Shown piece by piece: positions 25,378 through 34,551 of a stretch of 64,000 nt of DNA. The number at the start of each line of letters is the position of its first letter. The stretch's first letter is position 1. Below the pieces are notes generated by a model. It did no database searches, was not told where the DNA came from, and saw nothing but the letters and a program-made list of their open reading frames with translations. Source of the DNA: JACKII01 sp965202745 (GTDB lineage: Bacteria > Pseudomonadota > Alphaproteobacteria > Bin95); contig CBDBCB010000018.1 of the NCBI GenBank assembly GCA_965202745.1, positions 377,667-441,666 of the forward strand, in the 5' to 3' direction. The position numbers were made by a program, and so were the translations under genes.

Positions 25378-25801
25378 GGCGTTTACCCTGCTTGCTTGTT
25401 TTCGGGGCCAAGCATGCCGGGTTTGGCAAGCGTACTCCAATGGTTTTTGGCCAGCACCGGCAAAAGGTAACTTAGTAGCACTATCGAAACCCGCCTAAAC
25501 GTTTCTCTACATTTATGCGCAAAACTAAACTGTTTGGGGCCGAAATGGTTTAGCTGCGGTTTAGCCGATGTTTATCTCCTGTTTAGCAACCTGCCGGGGC
25601 ATTGCTAAGGGCCGGAACCTGGCAAACACCTTAGCAGCCAAAGGTTAAAACGGACTTAACGCACGCCGGCTTGAGTCGGCCACCTATGTCCGTCAAGGTG
25701 AAGCACATAGGCATATGCGCTGGCTTGGTCGGCGCGGTAGATAACACCCCACAGACCGCTCCGGCCCGAGGGGGCCGTGCTCAACCGCCAGGAGTGTTAC
25801 C
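25378..25801. promoter_or_regulatory. 424-bp divergent intergenic region with phased GTTTA repeats
   Basis: No gene is seen here. The stretch separates the crotonase (minus) from a small plus-strand gene. It contains four 11-bp units at 25547-25557, 25558-25568, 25569-25579 and 25580-25590, each with GTTTAGC or GTTTATC at the same place. Inverted forms CTAAAC occur at 25495-25500 and 25525-25530, and the palindrome AAACGTTT is at 25497-25504. Eleven-base direct repeats are the arrangement bound by OmpR/PhoB-type response regulators. AGGAG (25789-25793) serves the downstream gene. Confidence 0.6.
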
Positions 25802-26131
25802 ATGGTCCGCGAAGCGCTTACTGCTGCCGCCGCGCCCTCTTTCGCCAAAGACCCCGCGCCGGTCGTCGCCGTGATCGCCCACCCGGTGAAGGACTACGCC
25901 GCATGGAAGGTGGAGTACGACCGGCTGCTACACATGCGCAAGGCAGCGGGCCTGATCAGCGCCCAGGTGCTGCACGCGCCGGGCGATCCGAACATGGTCA
26001 TCTTGATCCACGAGTTCAAAACCCTGGAAGGTGCCCAGGCCCTGTTCGCCTCGCCGGAGTTGAAAAAGGAAATGCAGAACGCCGGCGTGACGGCAAAGCC
26101 GGTGATCACCACCGGGGTACCGGCGGAGTAG
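25802..26131 (+). CDS. small dimeric alpha/beta-barrel (ABM-like) protein
   Basis: A 109-aa protein of the ferredoxin-like dimeric barrel type seen in antibiotic-biosynthesis-monooxygenase-like proteins. PVVAVIAHPVKDYAAWKVEY is the first strand-helix, VLHAPGDPNMVILIHEFKTL is the central beta-hairpin, and AQALFASPELKKEMQNAGV is the second helix. AGGAG lies 8 nt upstream of the ATG. The family often handles quinones or haem, or is simply a stress protein; no active-site residue is diagnostic here. It stands alone downstream of the phased repeats. Confidence 0.65.
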   Translation: MVREALTAAAAPSFAKDPAPVVAVIAHPVKDYAAWKVEYDRLLHMRKAAGLISAQVLHAPGDPNMVILIHEFKTLEGAQALFASPELKKEMQNAGVTAKPVITTGVPAE

Positions 26132-26192
26132 GGAGAAGATGGCCTGCGTCTGCGATGGACGCAGGGTGCTTATCCAGCAATCTGCTTGACGC

Positions 26193-26804
26193 TTACCGCC
26201 CGGTTCGGCGGGAAACAACGCCCAAAACGCCAAGCCCACCCGCTAGGAGCCATATACCGGCAGGGAGTGGAACCTCTACACCGGTCAATGGCGTCGTCGG
26301 AACCGGATTGAGGGACGCGCCGGTTGTCGTGCGGAGATAGCCAACGCAGTTGGAAGCGGTGCAGAAGATATCCGAACCGGCATCAGGAGTTGTATACGGG
26401 ATAGATCCACCATATATGGACGCAGCATCGCCTTTGTTCGGTGACAGTTCATTGGCAATAAAGAGCGCGAAATTGCCGAACATGTCCAAATTGGCCCCAA
26501 ATTTGCCGAAAAATCGCACGGCGGATGCCGTTGAGCTATCGACGACAATGTTTCCCACAGAAATGCCATAATCGACCAGCAAAACGGTGCTAAAGCTATC
26601 GACGGACGATAACGGCGTTTGCCCGGCCGTATTCAGGGTGAAGAAGCCCGAGATCGGATCACCGTCGTTCAATCCGATGCTGGCGCAGTTACTTGCGCAG
26701 GTCGACCCGAAATCAAACCGGTAGACCGTTGCGTCTGCCTGCTTGACGCTGACCAGCGCCAAAATGGGTACCACAACGATTGCGAATACTCGTTGAAACA
26801 TCAC
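26193..26804 (-). CDS. VPLPA-CTERM sorted exported protein
   Basis: A 203-aa exported protein of unknown function. It has an N-terminal signal peptide (FQRVFAIVVVPILALVSVKQ-ADA) and a C-terminal sorting tail: VPLPAGIWLLAGGLGVLGVV followed by SRRTGR, the VPLPA-CTERM arrangement (motif, helix, basic end) processed by exosortases. The central part is a beta-rich, Asp/Ser/Thr-rich domain with SGFFTLNTAG and four cysteines in two pairs (STCASNCAS, FCTASNC). No exosortase gene is in this window. It lies between the small ABM-like gene and the hydantoinase and is probably transcribed alone. Confidence 0.8.
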   Translation of the reverse strand: MMFQRVFAIVVVPILALVSVKQADATVYRFDFGSTCASNCASIGLNDGDPISGFFTLNTAGQTPLSSVDSFSTVLLVDYGISVGNIVVDSSTASAVRFFGKFGANLDMFGNFALFIANELSPNKGDAASIYGGSIPYTTPDAGSDIFCTASNCVGYLRTTTGASLNPVPTTPLTGVEVPLPAGIWLLAGGLGVLGVVSRRTGR

Positions 26805-26940
26805 ACTTCTCCTATAAATTTTACATTCAAAACTTTAATTGTATATAAAATCAAAGGCGCAGTTCAAGTCAGGCTAGTGAACCGCCAATGGTCAGCAGCA
26901 GCGCAATAGGCTTAATCCGGACGTTTCGGGCTGGCTTTAA

Positions 26941-29900
26941 CTAGCCACCATACCCCCCGCCCCCAGGCGTCTCGATCACGATCATGTCTCCCGTGTCCAC
27001 GTCTGTCTGGCCCTGGCCGCCTAGCTCAGTCCTAGAGCCGTCCACCCGCACCACATAGGTCTCCCCCACCTTCCCAGGCTCGCCGCCTGCCATCCCGTAA
27101 GGTGGCACCCGCCGGTGGTTCGAGAGAATGGCGGCCATCATGGGCTCCAGGAAGCGGACTTTGCGGATGGAGCCATCACCGCCGCGGTGGGCTCCGGCCC
27201 CGCCGCTCCCGGCCCGAATGTTGAAGCTCTCCAGCCGAACCGGGAAGCGCCATTCCAGGATTTCCGGGTCGGTCAGGCGCGTGTTTGTCATGTGCGTGTG
27301 CACGGCGCTCGTGCCGTCCCAGTCCGGCCCCGCGCCGCTACCGCCACAGATGGTTTCGTAGTTCTGGTAACGCTCGTTGCCGAAGGTGAAGTTGTTCATC
27401 GTGCCCTGAGACGCGCCCATCACCTGCAACGCCCCAAACAGCGTGTCCGTCACCACCTGAGACGTCTCCACGTTCCCGGCCACCACCGCTGCAGGGTATT
27501 CCGGGTTCAGCATGCAGCCCTGCGGAATGACGATCTCCAGCGGCTTCAGCACGCCGTCGTTCAGCGGAATATCGTCCGCCACCAGACACCTAAACACATA
27601 CAGCACCGCCGCCCTTGCGACCGCGCTCGGCGCATTAAAATTGCTCGGCTGCTGCGCGCTGGTGCCGGTGAAGTCCACCTTGGCCGACCGCGCCTCCCGG
27701 TCCACCGAAATGGCCACCTGCACATGGCTGCCATCGTCCAGCTCATAGCGGAACGAGCCATCGCCCAGGCGGCCGATCACGCGGCGCACCTGCTCCTCCG
27801 CATTGCCCTGGACGTGGCGCATATAGGCCTGGACCACGTCGAGCCCGAACTGCTCGACCATGCCCCGCACCTCCTGGATGCCGCGCTCGCAGGCGGCGAT
27901 CTGGGCGAGGAGGTCGGCAATGTTCTGGTCCACGTTCCGGGTCGGATACGGGCCGCTCAGCATCAGTTCGGCGAACTCCTTCTCCAAAAACCGCCCACCA
28001 TCGACCAGCAGGAAGTCGTCGATCAGCACGCCTTCCTCCTCGATATGCGTCGAGTCCGGGGGCATGGAGCCAGGGGTCTTGCCGCCGATATCCGCGTGAT
28101 GGCCACGGCTGGCGACGTAGAAGATCACCTCGCCATTCTCAAACACCGGCGCAATCACCGTAATATCCGGCAGGTGCGTGCCCCCGTTGTAGGGCGCATT
28201 CTGGGCGAAGAAGTCGCCGGGCTTCATGCTATCGCGGCGGGTGCGGATGATGGAGCGCACGCTCTCCCCCATGCTGCCCAGATGCACCGGCATGTGCGGG
28301 GCGTTGGCGCAGAGGAAGCCGTCCGGATCGAAGATCGCGCAGGAGAAGTCCAGCCGCTCCTTGATATTGACGGAGTAAGCCGTGTTCTCCAGCGCCGCGC
28401 CCATTTGCTCGGCGATGGACATGAACAGGTTGTTGAAGAGTTCGAGCCGAACCGGGTCGGCTTCGGTACCGATGGCGAAGTCGCGGTCCAGCGCCTCCAC
28501 CCGGTCGAGCACCAGATGCAGCCGCTCGGTCATGGCGGCTTCCCAGCCGGGCTCAATGACGATGGTGCCGGTGCTCTCCAGGATGACCGCAGGGCCTTTG
28601 ACCTTGGTCCCGGGGGTGAGCGCGTCCCGCTGGTAGAAGGGCACGTTCTGCCACTTGCTGCCTGCCCAAACCGGCCGCCGCGCGATGGGCTTGGCGTCCA
28701 CTGGGGCGAGCGGATACCGGGGCTCGTCGGGGATTTCGGTCTCGCCGATGACCTCTGCGACGGCGGTGGTGGCCATCAGCGCCTTTTCCGGCATGGTGAA
28801 GCCGAAGCGCTGCTTGTGCGCCGCCTCGAACGCCTCGCGCATGGCCGCGGCGTCCGCCTCGAACGGCAGTTCCAGGGAGGCGTCGGTGCCGTCATAGCGC
28901 AGATGCAAGCGGTATTCGGTGCGCACCGCGGCGGTCGGCAGGCCCTGGGCGGTCATTTCCTCATGTCCCGCCTCGGCCAGCATCGTGAGCGTCTGCTCCA
29001 GCCCGGCGATGGCGTCGGGCGTCAGCTTGGTCTCGACGCTCTGCTCCCGCACCACGCGCAGGTCGGCTAGGCCCATGCCATAGGCGCTGAGCACGCCGGA
29101 GAATGGGTGCAGAAAGACGCTGGTCATCCCCAGCGCATCCGCGATCCGGCAGACATGCTGCCCGCCCGCACCGCCGAAGGCGCAGAGCGTGTAGCGTGTC
29201 ACGTCATAGCCGCGGCGCACGCTGATCTCGCGGATGGCGTTAGCCATGTTGTCGACCGCAATGGTGAGGAAACCCTCCGCCACCTGTTCGGGTGAGCGGC
29301 TGTCGCCGGATTCCTCGTGAATACGCGCCGCCAGCGCCTCGAACTGGCGCTTCACCGTGTGGAAGTCGAGCGCCTCGTCGCCATTCGGCCCGAACACTTT
29401 CGGGAAGAAGTCGGCCTGCACACGGCCCAGCATGACGTTCGCGTCCGTCACCGTCAGCGGCCCGCCGCGGCGGTAGCTGGCAGGGCCCGGATTGGCCCCG
29501 GCGCTCTCTGGCTCGACCCGATAGCGCGAGCCATCGAACTGCAGGATCGAACCGCCGCCCGCCGCCACCGTGTGGATCTGCATCATCGGCGCACACGTCC
29601 GCACGCCCGCGACCAGCGTCTCGAAGGTGCGCTCGTACTCGCCCGCGTAATGCGACACGTCAGTAGAGGTGCCGCCCATGTCGAACAGGATAATCTTTTC
29701 GAAGCCGGCCATCCCCGCCGCTTGCGCCGCCCCCACGACGCCACCCGCCGGGCCGGAGACGATGCAGTCCTTGCCCTGGAAGCGCTCCGCCGCGGTCAGG
29801 CCGCCGTTCGACTGCATGAATTGCAGCGTTGCGGCGCCCAGGTCGCCCGCCACCTGGTTTACATAGCGGCGCAGGATGGGGGAGAGGTAGGCGTCCACCA

Positions 29901-30552
29901 CCGTTGTGTCGCCGCGGGAGACCATCTTAATGAGCGGGCTCACCTCATGGCTCGCCGAGATTTGGGTAAACCCAATATCCCGCGCGATTTCCGCCGTACG
30001 CGCCTCATGCTGGCCGTGCCGGTAGGCGTGGATAAAGACGATAGCGATGGCCCGGTAGCCTTCGTCATATTTCGCCTGGAGGTCCTGGCGCACCTGCGCC
30101 TCGTCCAGCGGCGTCACGACCGAGCCGTCCGCCGCGAGCCGCTCCGTCACCTCAATGGCGTCGGAATAGAGCAATTCCGGCAGCTTGATGTTCAGGTCGA
30201 ACAACTTCGGCCGGTTCTGGTAGGCAATGCGGAGCTGATCGTGAAAGCCCTTGGTAATCGCGAGCAGCGTCTTCTCACCCTTGCGCTCCAGCAGAGCATT
30301 GGTGCCGACCGTGGTGCCCATCTTGACCGCCGCCACCTGCTCCGCCGGGATTGGCTCACCGGTGGGGATACCGAGCAGATCGCGGATGCCCTGGATAGCG
30401 GCATCCCGGTAGCGCTCCGGGTTCTCGCTGAGGAGTTTATGCGTCGTCAGCGAGCCATCCGGCCTGCGCGCGACAATGTCCGTAAACGTGCCGCCACGGT
30501 CGATCCAGAACTGCCATTTTTTGTCTGAAGTCGTTGAGTTTGTTTGGTTCAT
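26941..30552 (-). CDS. hydantoinase A/B fusion (5-oxoprolinase type)
   Basis: A 1203-aa ATP-dependent amidohydrolase with HyuA and HyuB fused, as in 5-oxoprolinase. The HyuA half (residues ~12-690) opens with FWIDRGGTFTDIVARRPDGS and carries MGTTVGTNALLERKGEKTLL, SGPAGGVVGAAQAAGM and ILFDMGGTSTDVSHYAGEY, its ATPase-fold motifs. The HyuB half (~710-1203) has EQMGAALENTAYSVNIKERL, DFSCAIFDPDGFLCANAPHM and ends in ETPGGGGYGG. The length is close to 5-oxoprolinases. It is intact despite an IS481-type insertion about 100 bp upstream, which may have separated it from its promoter. Confidence 0.92.
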   Translation of the reverse strand: MNQTNSTTSDKKWQFWIDRGGTFTDIVARRPDGSLTTHKLLSENPERYRDAAIQGIRDLLGIPTGEPIPAEQVAAVKMGTTVGTNALLERKGEKTLLAITKGFHDQLRIAYQNRPKLFDLNIKLPELLYSDAIEVTERLAADGSVVTPLDEAQVRQDLQAKYDEGYRAIAIVFIHAYRHGQHEARTAEIARDIGFTQISASHEVSPLIKMVSRGDTTVVDAYLSPILRRYVNQVAGDLGAATLQFMQSNGGLTAAERFQGKDCIVSGPAGGVVGAAQAAGMAGFEKIILFDMGGTSTDVSHYAGEYERTFETLVAGVRTCAPMMQIHTVAAGGGSILQFDGSRYRVEPESAGANPGPASYRRGGPLTVTDANVMLGRVQADFFPKVFGPNGDEALDFHTVKRQFEALAARIHEESGDSRSPEQVAEGFLTIAVDNMANAIREISVRRGYDVTRYTLCAFGGAGGQHVCRIADALGMTSVFLHPFSGVLSAYGMGLADLRVVREQSVETKLTPDAIAGLEQTLTMLAEAGHEEMTAQGLPTAAVRTEYRLHLRYDGTDASLELPFEADAAAMREAFEAAHKQRFGFTMPEKALMATTAVAEVIGETEIPDEPRYPLAPVDAKPIARRPVWAGSKWQNVPFYQRDALTPGTKVKGPAVILESTGTIVIEPGWEAAMTERLHLVLDRVEALDRDFAIGTEADPVRLELFNNLFMSIAEQMGAALENTAYSVNIKERLDFSCAIFDPDGFLCANAPHMPVHLGSMGESVRSIIRTRRDSMKPGDFFAQNAPYNGGTHLPDITVIAPVFENGEVIFYVASRGHHADIGGKTPGSMPPDSTHIEEEGVLIDDFLLVDGGRFLEKEFAELMLSGPYPTRNVDQNIADLLAQIAACERGIQEVRGMVEQFGLDVVQAYMRHVQGNAEEQVRRVIGRLGDGSFRYELDDGSHVQVAISVDREARSAKVDFTGTSAQQPSNFNAPSAVARAAVLYVFRCLVADDIPLNDGVLKPLEIVIPQGCMLNPEYPAAVVAGNVETSQVVTDTLFGALQVMGASQGTMNNFTFGNERYQNYETICGGSGAGPDWDGTSAVHTHMTNTRLTDPEILEWRFPVRLESFNIRAGSGGAGAHRGGDGSIRKVRFLEPMMAAILSNHRRVPPYGMAGGEPGKVGETYVVRVDGSRTELGGQGQTDVDTGDMIVIETPGGGGYGG

Positions 30553-30558
30553 GTTTTG

Positions 30559-30641
30559 CTCGCTGAGTGCTCGCCAATCCGTCTGACGCTGAAAAATTAA
30601 TCACTTATGCTAACACGATTCTCGCTATGTGCTCGCCAATC
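30559..30641. repeat. 21-bp direct repeat upstream of the hydantoinase gene
   Basis: CTCGCTGAGTGCTCGCCAATC at 30559-30579 recurs as CTCGCTATGTGCTCGCCAATC at 30621-30641, with two mismatches and starts 62 bp apart. The repeats lie just upstream of the hydantoinase start and just before the IS target site. They could be regulator sites or a short duplication. Confidence 0.55.
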
Positions 30642-30653
30642 GTATGTTTTAGT

Positions 30654-31834
30654 TGTAAAACTTCAGACTTGATCTGACGGACAACTCAGCTTGCGTTGCT
30701 GAGAATGGGTTGTGCATTGTCCGATTAGTCGAGCGCCCGGATCGTCTTGTCTACAGCGATGGGTAACGTTTCGCGGAAGGGTTGCATAGGTGTTTTACCA
30801 TAGCAGTGCCGCCCGGAAGGAGGCCGCTGTTCGTTGTACTTGGCGAGCCACGCGTCCAGATCAACCTGTAGTTCCTCAACAGAACGATACAGCTTCTTGC
30901 GGAACGCGATGTCGTAGAACTCATCCTTGATGGTTCGGTGGAACCGCTCACAGATGCCATTCGTTTGCGGGGAATTGGCCTTGGTGCGGGTGTGGTCTAT
31001 GTCCTCGATCGCCCAATAGAGCTGGTAGGCGTGGTTCTCGACCTTGCCGCAATATTCCGTGCCTCGGTCCGTCAGCACGCGCAGCAGGCTGATCTTGTGT
31101 GCGGCAAAGATAAGGGATCACGCGGTCGTTGAGTAGATCAGCGGCGGTGATGGCGGTCTTTTCGGTATAGAGTTTGCAAACCGCCACGCGGGCATATGTG
31201 TCGACAAACGTCTGTTGATCTATCCGCCCCACCCCCTTCATTGTGCCTCCATAATAGGTGTCCTGACTGCCCAGATAGCCAGGGTGGTGGCGCGCGATTT
31301 CGCCGTGCGCCTCTTTCCTGGCCTTGGCTTTTTCCAGGGCGGCCATCTGGTCCTCGGTCAGCAGGATGCCGTCCAGCGCGGCGCGGGCTTCCAAGGCCTT
31401 GAGCCGCTTCTTCATGGTTTCCAGATCATTGCGCAGCCAGATCGACCGCAGGCCTGACGACGACACCATGATCCCTTTCTTTTGCCGCTCCCACGACGCC
31501 CGTTTCTGCCCCAGAGCCGGGTTGTCTATGGCCAATTCAATCACCGCCTTTTCGACAGGCTCTGGCACACGGTTCTTCATCACAGGCTTGCGGCGGCTGA
31601 GATACATCAGGGCCTCTTCGCCGCCTTGGTCGTAAAGTTCTTTGAACCGATAAAAGCTGTCCCGCGACTATCCCATCACTGTGCAGGCCTGACTGACACT
31701 GCCGAGCTGTTTGGCCAGCTCCAGCAGTCCCAGCTTTGGTTTGATGATCTTCTCTTGAATGCTTGTCATTGATCGACACTCCTTGATTAAGCTCCATAAG
31801 AGCAGAAATGTCAGATCAAGTTGTGTGTTTTACA
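30654..31834 (-). mobile_element. IS481-family element, second type (1181 bp) with 7-bp target duplication
   Basis: Terminal inverted repeats are TGTAAAAC-N5-ACTTGATCTGAC at the left (from 30654) and the same read inward from 31834 (20 of 25 positions fixed). The flanks carry TTTTAGT on both sides (30647-30653 and 31835-31841), a 7-bp target duplication. Size, ends and duplication define a complete insertion, upstream of the hydantoinase gene. Its sequence is unrelated to copies A and B beyond family level. Confidence 0.9.
30725..31769 (-). pseudogene. IS481-family transposase with amber codon and frameshift
   Basis: The frame starts MTSIQEKIIKPKLGLLELAK at 31769, followed by QACTVMG, TAG, SRDSFYRFKELYDQGGEEAL. 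The amber codon replaces the Tyr expected in MGYSRDSFYRF. Coding continues through VEKAVIELAIDNPALGQKRA and DTYYGGTMKGVGRIDQQTFV with the first catalytic Asp (VDTYARVAV). Two extra bases near 31110 shift the frame at RVIPF. It resumes LLRVLTDRGTEYCGK (second Asp) and SPQTNGICERFHRTIKDEFY (Glu) to the stop at 30725. Two independent lesions mean it is inactive on its own. Confidence 0.88.
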
Positions 31835-31886
31835 TTTTAGTGATTTAGAGCCACTTTTCATAGATAGGCTTCAAGGCGCATGCTGA

Positions 31887-33259
31887 GAGCTATGGCCGAA
31901 AGTTGGTGACGGCTTGATCAGGCGGCGTTTTGCATTTGTTTGATCCCGTCGATGAATGCAATGCCCTGGATTATCCCAGGCATGCGATTTGCGCCGTCGC
32001 GCTTTCGCCATTTGCCCTGCGCTGACATCAGGAGCCTGACCGCCATGGCGAGGGCGGTCTTTCGGCTCAGACAGCCTTTGGTTTTACCTGTCCGGTGACA
32101 CACCGTCGCGAAGGCGCTTTCGATGGGATGGGTGGTTCTGATGTGTTTCCACTGTTCTGCCGGGAAATCATAGAAGGCCAGCAGCACGTCACGGTCTTTG
32201 ATCCATTTGGCTACCGCTTGTTCGTCTTTCACGCCGTAGGTCTCGATGAAGAAATCGCAGGCCGCCATGGCTTCGGCCTTCGTCTCTGCCTGCCAGATGT
32301 CGTGCAGGGGGCCTTTGGCTTTCGCTTGCACCGATTGGGGCATTGCCTTCAGCCCATTGCCGGTTTTATGGAACCAGCAGCGCTGTTCTGCGGTCGCGCC
32401 GAAGACCGCGCGAAGGGCGGCCCAGAAGCCCAGTGCACCGTCGCCTACCGCGAGATCGGGCGCGTGATTGAGGCCGCGCCGCTTGAGGTCGAGCAGGAGC
32501 GCGCGCCAGCTTTGGGTCCTTTCGCGATAGCCGTCGATCAGCCCCAGTATCTCCTTTCGGCCCCATTCATCCGCGCCGATCAGCACCAGAACACATTGCT
32601 TTTCTTCCATCCTTGGCTGGAAATAGACGCCATCCGCCCAGACATAGACGATGCGCCGGGCGCTGAGATCGCGCTTCTGCCAGCGGTCGTACTCCTCCCA
32701 CCAATCGGACTTCAGCCGCGAGATGGTGGGGGACGACAGGCCCGCCGCGTTCGGCCCGAGCAGCGCGGCCAAGGCCGCCTGAAAATCGCCCGTGGAAATG
32801 CCGTTGAGGGAAAGCCAGGGCAGTAAGTCCTCGACGGACTTCGCCTTGCGCAGATACGGTGGCAGGATCGAAGAAGAGAACCGACCCTTCTCAGCCTGCC
32901 GATCACGATCCCGCCCGCGTGGCCCTTTCACGGGCACTGGGCCAATCCCGGTCATTCCCTCTCGTTCTGGCAGGTGAGCGTGACGAACGACCCGCGCGGG
33001 CCCCTCGGACGTCGTCTCATTGGAAAATGGCGCAAGCCATGCGCTCCACTCAGCTTCAAGCGCTTGCTCGATCAACTGCCGCGCCCCGGAACGGATCAAA
33101 TCCGTCAGCGGATCGGCGGAAAATCCCTTGGGATGGGGCAACGCGGTGATGGTATCTCTCGTCATGGGGCATAGCCTTTTCTCAGCGAGAATTGCGGCGC
33201 GGGAACAACGCCATGATATGCCGCCCCTCAGGAAAATCACCAACTGTCAGCTGTTTCTC
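31887..33259 (-). mobile_element. IS256-family element, copy 1 (1373 bp)
   Basis: The boundaries come from comparison with the inverted copy at 62451-63823: shared sequence begins GAGCTATGGCCGAAAG at 31887 and ends at 33259 (GAGAAACAGCTGAC read inward). The ends form an imperfect inverted repeat sharing AGTTGGTGA. Both copies are 1373 bp; I saw three base differences (two near the transposase 5' leader, one in the N-terminal coding part). No 8-9-bp target duplication is visible around either copy. Confidence 0.88.
31918..33165 (-). CDS. IS256-family (mutator-type) transposase
   Basis: A 415-aa transposase, intact. It begins MTRDTITALPHPKGFSADPL. The DDE residues appear in RIVYVWADGVYFQPR (D), LAVGDGALGFWAAL (D) and TTHPIESAFATVCHRTGKTK (E), and CWFHKTGNGL between them is the family's 'CWxHK' segment. 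I chose ATG 33165 over the more upstream open frame because the leader is not conserved in the family. It ends IKQMQNAA at 31918, inside the right inverted repeat region. Confidence 0.92.
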   Translation of the reverse strand: MTRDTITALPHPKGFSADPLTDLIRSGARQLIEQALEAEWSAWLAPFSNETTSEGPARVVRHAHLPEREGMTGIGPVPVKGPRGRDRDRQAEKGRFSSSILPPYLRKAKSVEDLLPWLSLNGISTGDFQAALAALLGPNAAGLSSPTISRLKSDWWEEYDRWQKRDLSARRIVYVWADGVYFQPRMEEKQCVLVLIGADEWGRKEILGLIDGYRERTQSWRALLLDLKRRGLNHAPDLAVGDGALGFWAALRAVFGATAEQRCWFHKTGNGLKAMPQSVQAKAKGPLHDIWQAETKAEAMAACDFFIETYGVKDEQAVAKWIKDRDVLLAFYDFPAEQWKHIRTTHPIESAFATVCHRTGKTKGCLSRKTALAMAVRLLMSAQGKWRKRDGANRMPGIIQGIAFIDGIKQMQNAA

Positions 33260-33455
33260 GTTGGGGTATCCCATCGGCCGCTAATTCTATGAGCCTCACC
33301 CCGCTGAAACCCAATGGATATATATGTATGTCCATTTCTTACCTACCTATTGGACAAGACATAAATTGCGATCAATGCCCAAATCTCAGCCATGACCAGG
33401 AACGACGGTGGTCTGAAGACGCTTTGTTACACACCGGAACAAGAGGACTGAGATT

Positions 33456-34301
33456 ATGAGGAAACTTGGACTGCTTTGTACTTCGGCTTTTATGCTGAGT
33501 ACAACATCCGCCCACGCCATCAATCTTGCAATGGATGGGTATACCGGGCTCAGCATATTCGGCAACCCATGCCCACTCTGTGATTCACTCGTCAACTTCG
33601 CAGTGTATCAGAACACCGATGGTGACTGGACCGACGATGCGTTTTTCAGTGCTGTAACCCGGACGGATTTGGCCGACGTCGCCAATCTTTGGGGTGCAAC
33701 TGCCAAGTACGTTTATATGTACCAACCGGTCAATATCGTGCTGGATGACCCCGGCCTGGACAATCCAATCCGTGACTTCAACATCACCATCGCACCACTG
33801 AACATGCCGCTGATCTCGGGCGCCGGATATTTCGGCGGTGTATTCACCGATGAGGCCGGCAATATCGTCGATGCCAATCCGGATAGGGACTTGGACCAAC
33901 CGGATGTAGCCGGATTTGTCCCCGATATCGCAGGGGATCGCACGCCCAATCGCGCCTTTGAAGACACACTGGGCCTGAGCCCAACCTCGACCGCAATCTA
34001 TGCGCCGCAAGCGGTGAACAACGGCAATCTGATTTCCAGCCCCGCTGTCGATGGCGGCACGCCGCATACCGGCTTGATCTTTGACTATGGCAGTGCCGGT
34101 ATACCGACAGGCAGCAGCTCCACGATGGTATTTTTCACCTCGAACCTGCGCCCTGACTACACCTGGGCTGAAACAGAGTCCGCTGGTGGCACAGGTGCGG
34201 TTGGCAACGTTGCCGCTCCGATCCCGGTACCCGCCGGTGCTGCCCTTCTAGGTTCAGCTGTTGCGGCCTTCGGTGTCGTTCGACGTTTCAAAAGGACCTA
34301 A
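33456..34301 (+). CDS. VPLPA/PEP-CTERM-type exported protein
   Basis: A 281-aa exported protein of unknown function. The signal peptide is MRKLGLLCTSAFMLSTTSAHA. The body is beta-rich with many Asn/Asp/Gly residues (DNPIRDFNITIAPLNMPLIS, NPDRDLDQPDVAGFVPDIAG). The tail PIPVPAGAALLGSAVAAFGV then VRRFKRT has the short Pro motif, hydrophobic helix and basic end of exosortase substrates. It is followed by two hairpins, the second a clear terminator. It may be an extracellular matrix or surface protein. It lies right after IS256 copy 1, with GAGGAC-type sequence upstream of the ATG. Confidence 0.78.
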   Translation: MRKLGLLCTSAFMLSTTSAHAINLAMDGYTGLSIFGNPCPLCDSLVNFAVYQNTDGDWTDDAFFSAVTRTDLADVANLWGATAKYVYMYQPVNIVLDDPGLDNPIRDFNITIAPLNMPLISGAGYFGGVFTDEAGNIVDANPDRDLDQPDVAGFVPDIAGDRTPNRAFEDTLGLSPTSTAIYAPQAVNNGNLISSPAVDGGTPHTGLIFDYGSAGIPTGSSSTMVFFTSNLRPDYTWAETESAGGTGAVGNVAAPIPVPAGAALLGSAVAAFGVVRRFKRT

Positions 34302-34350
34302 AGGCTGCAATTCCCTTCACAAACCCGAATTTGCAGCCTTAACTACAAAG

Positions 34351-34377
34351 CCGCCGGAAGTTCCGGCGGTTTCTTTT
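34351..34377 (+). terminator. Rho-independent terminator after the VPLPA-CTERM gene
   Basis: CCGCCGGAA (34351-34359) pairs with TTCCGGCGG (34361-34369), followed by TTTCTTTT. A second, longer hairpin precedes it: AAGGCTGCAA (34301-34310) with TTGCAGCCTT (34331-34340), a perfect 10-bp stem beginning at the stop codon. The tandem arrangement should end the transcript efficiently. Confidence 0.85.
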
Positions 34378-34551
34378 ATCCTTGGGAAACACAGTAAAAC
34401 TTTGCTGCTTGCAGACAATTCTCTGCCCCGTCGTCAATACAAAATAACTCCTAATCCATTAATATCGGGTAATTTCCTCTCTATATAGCAATTTTATTAA
34501 ATATCTAGGCAAATTTATCACCTTACATATTTAAATTTAGCCGGAAAATAT

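Noticed and set aside
27115..30528. Very long open frames on the plus strand opposite the hydantoinase gene (651 and 403 codons)
   Set aside because: They are antisense shadows in GC-rich DNA, His/Arg/Gly-rich and without recognisable domains. The minus strand encodes a complete hydantoinase A/B protein.
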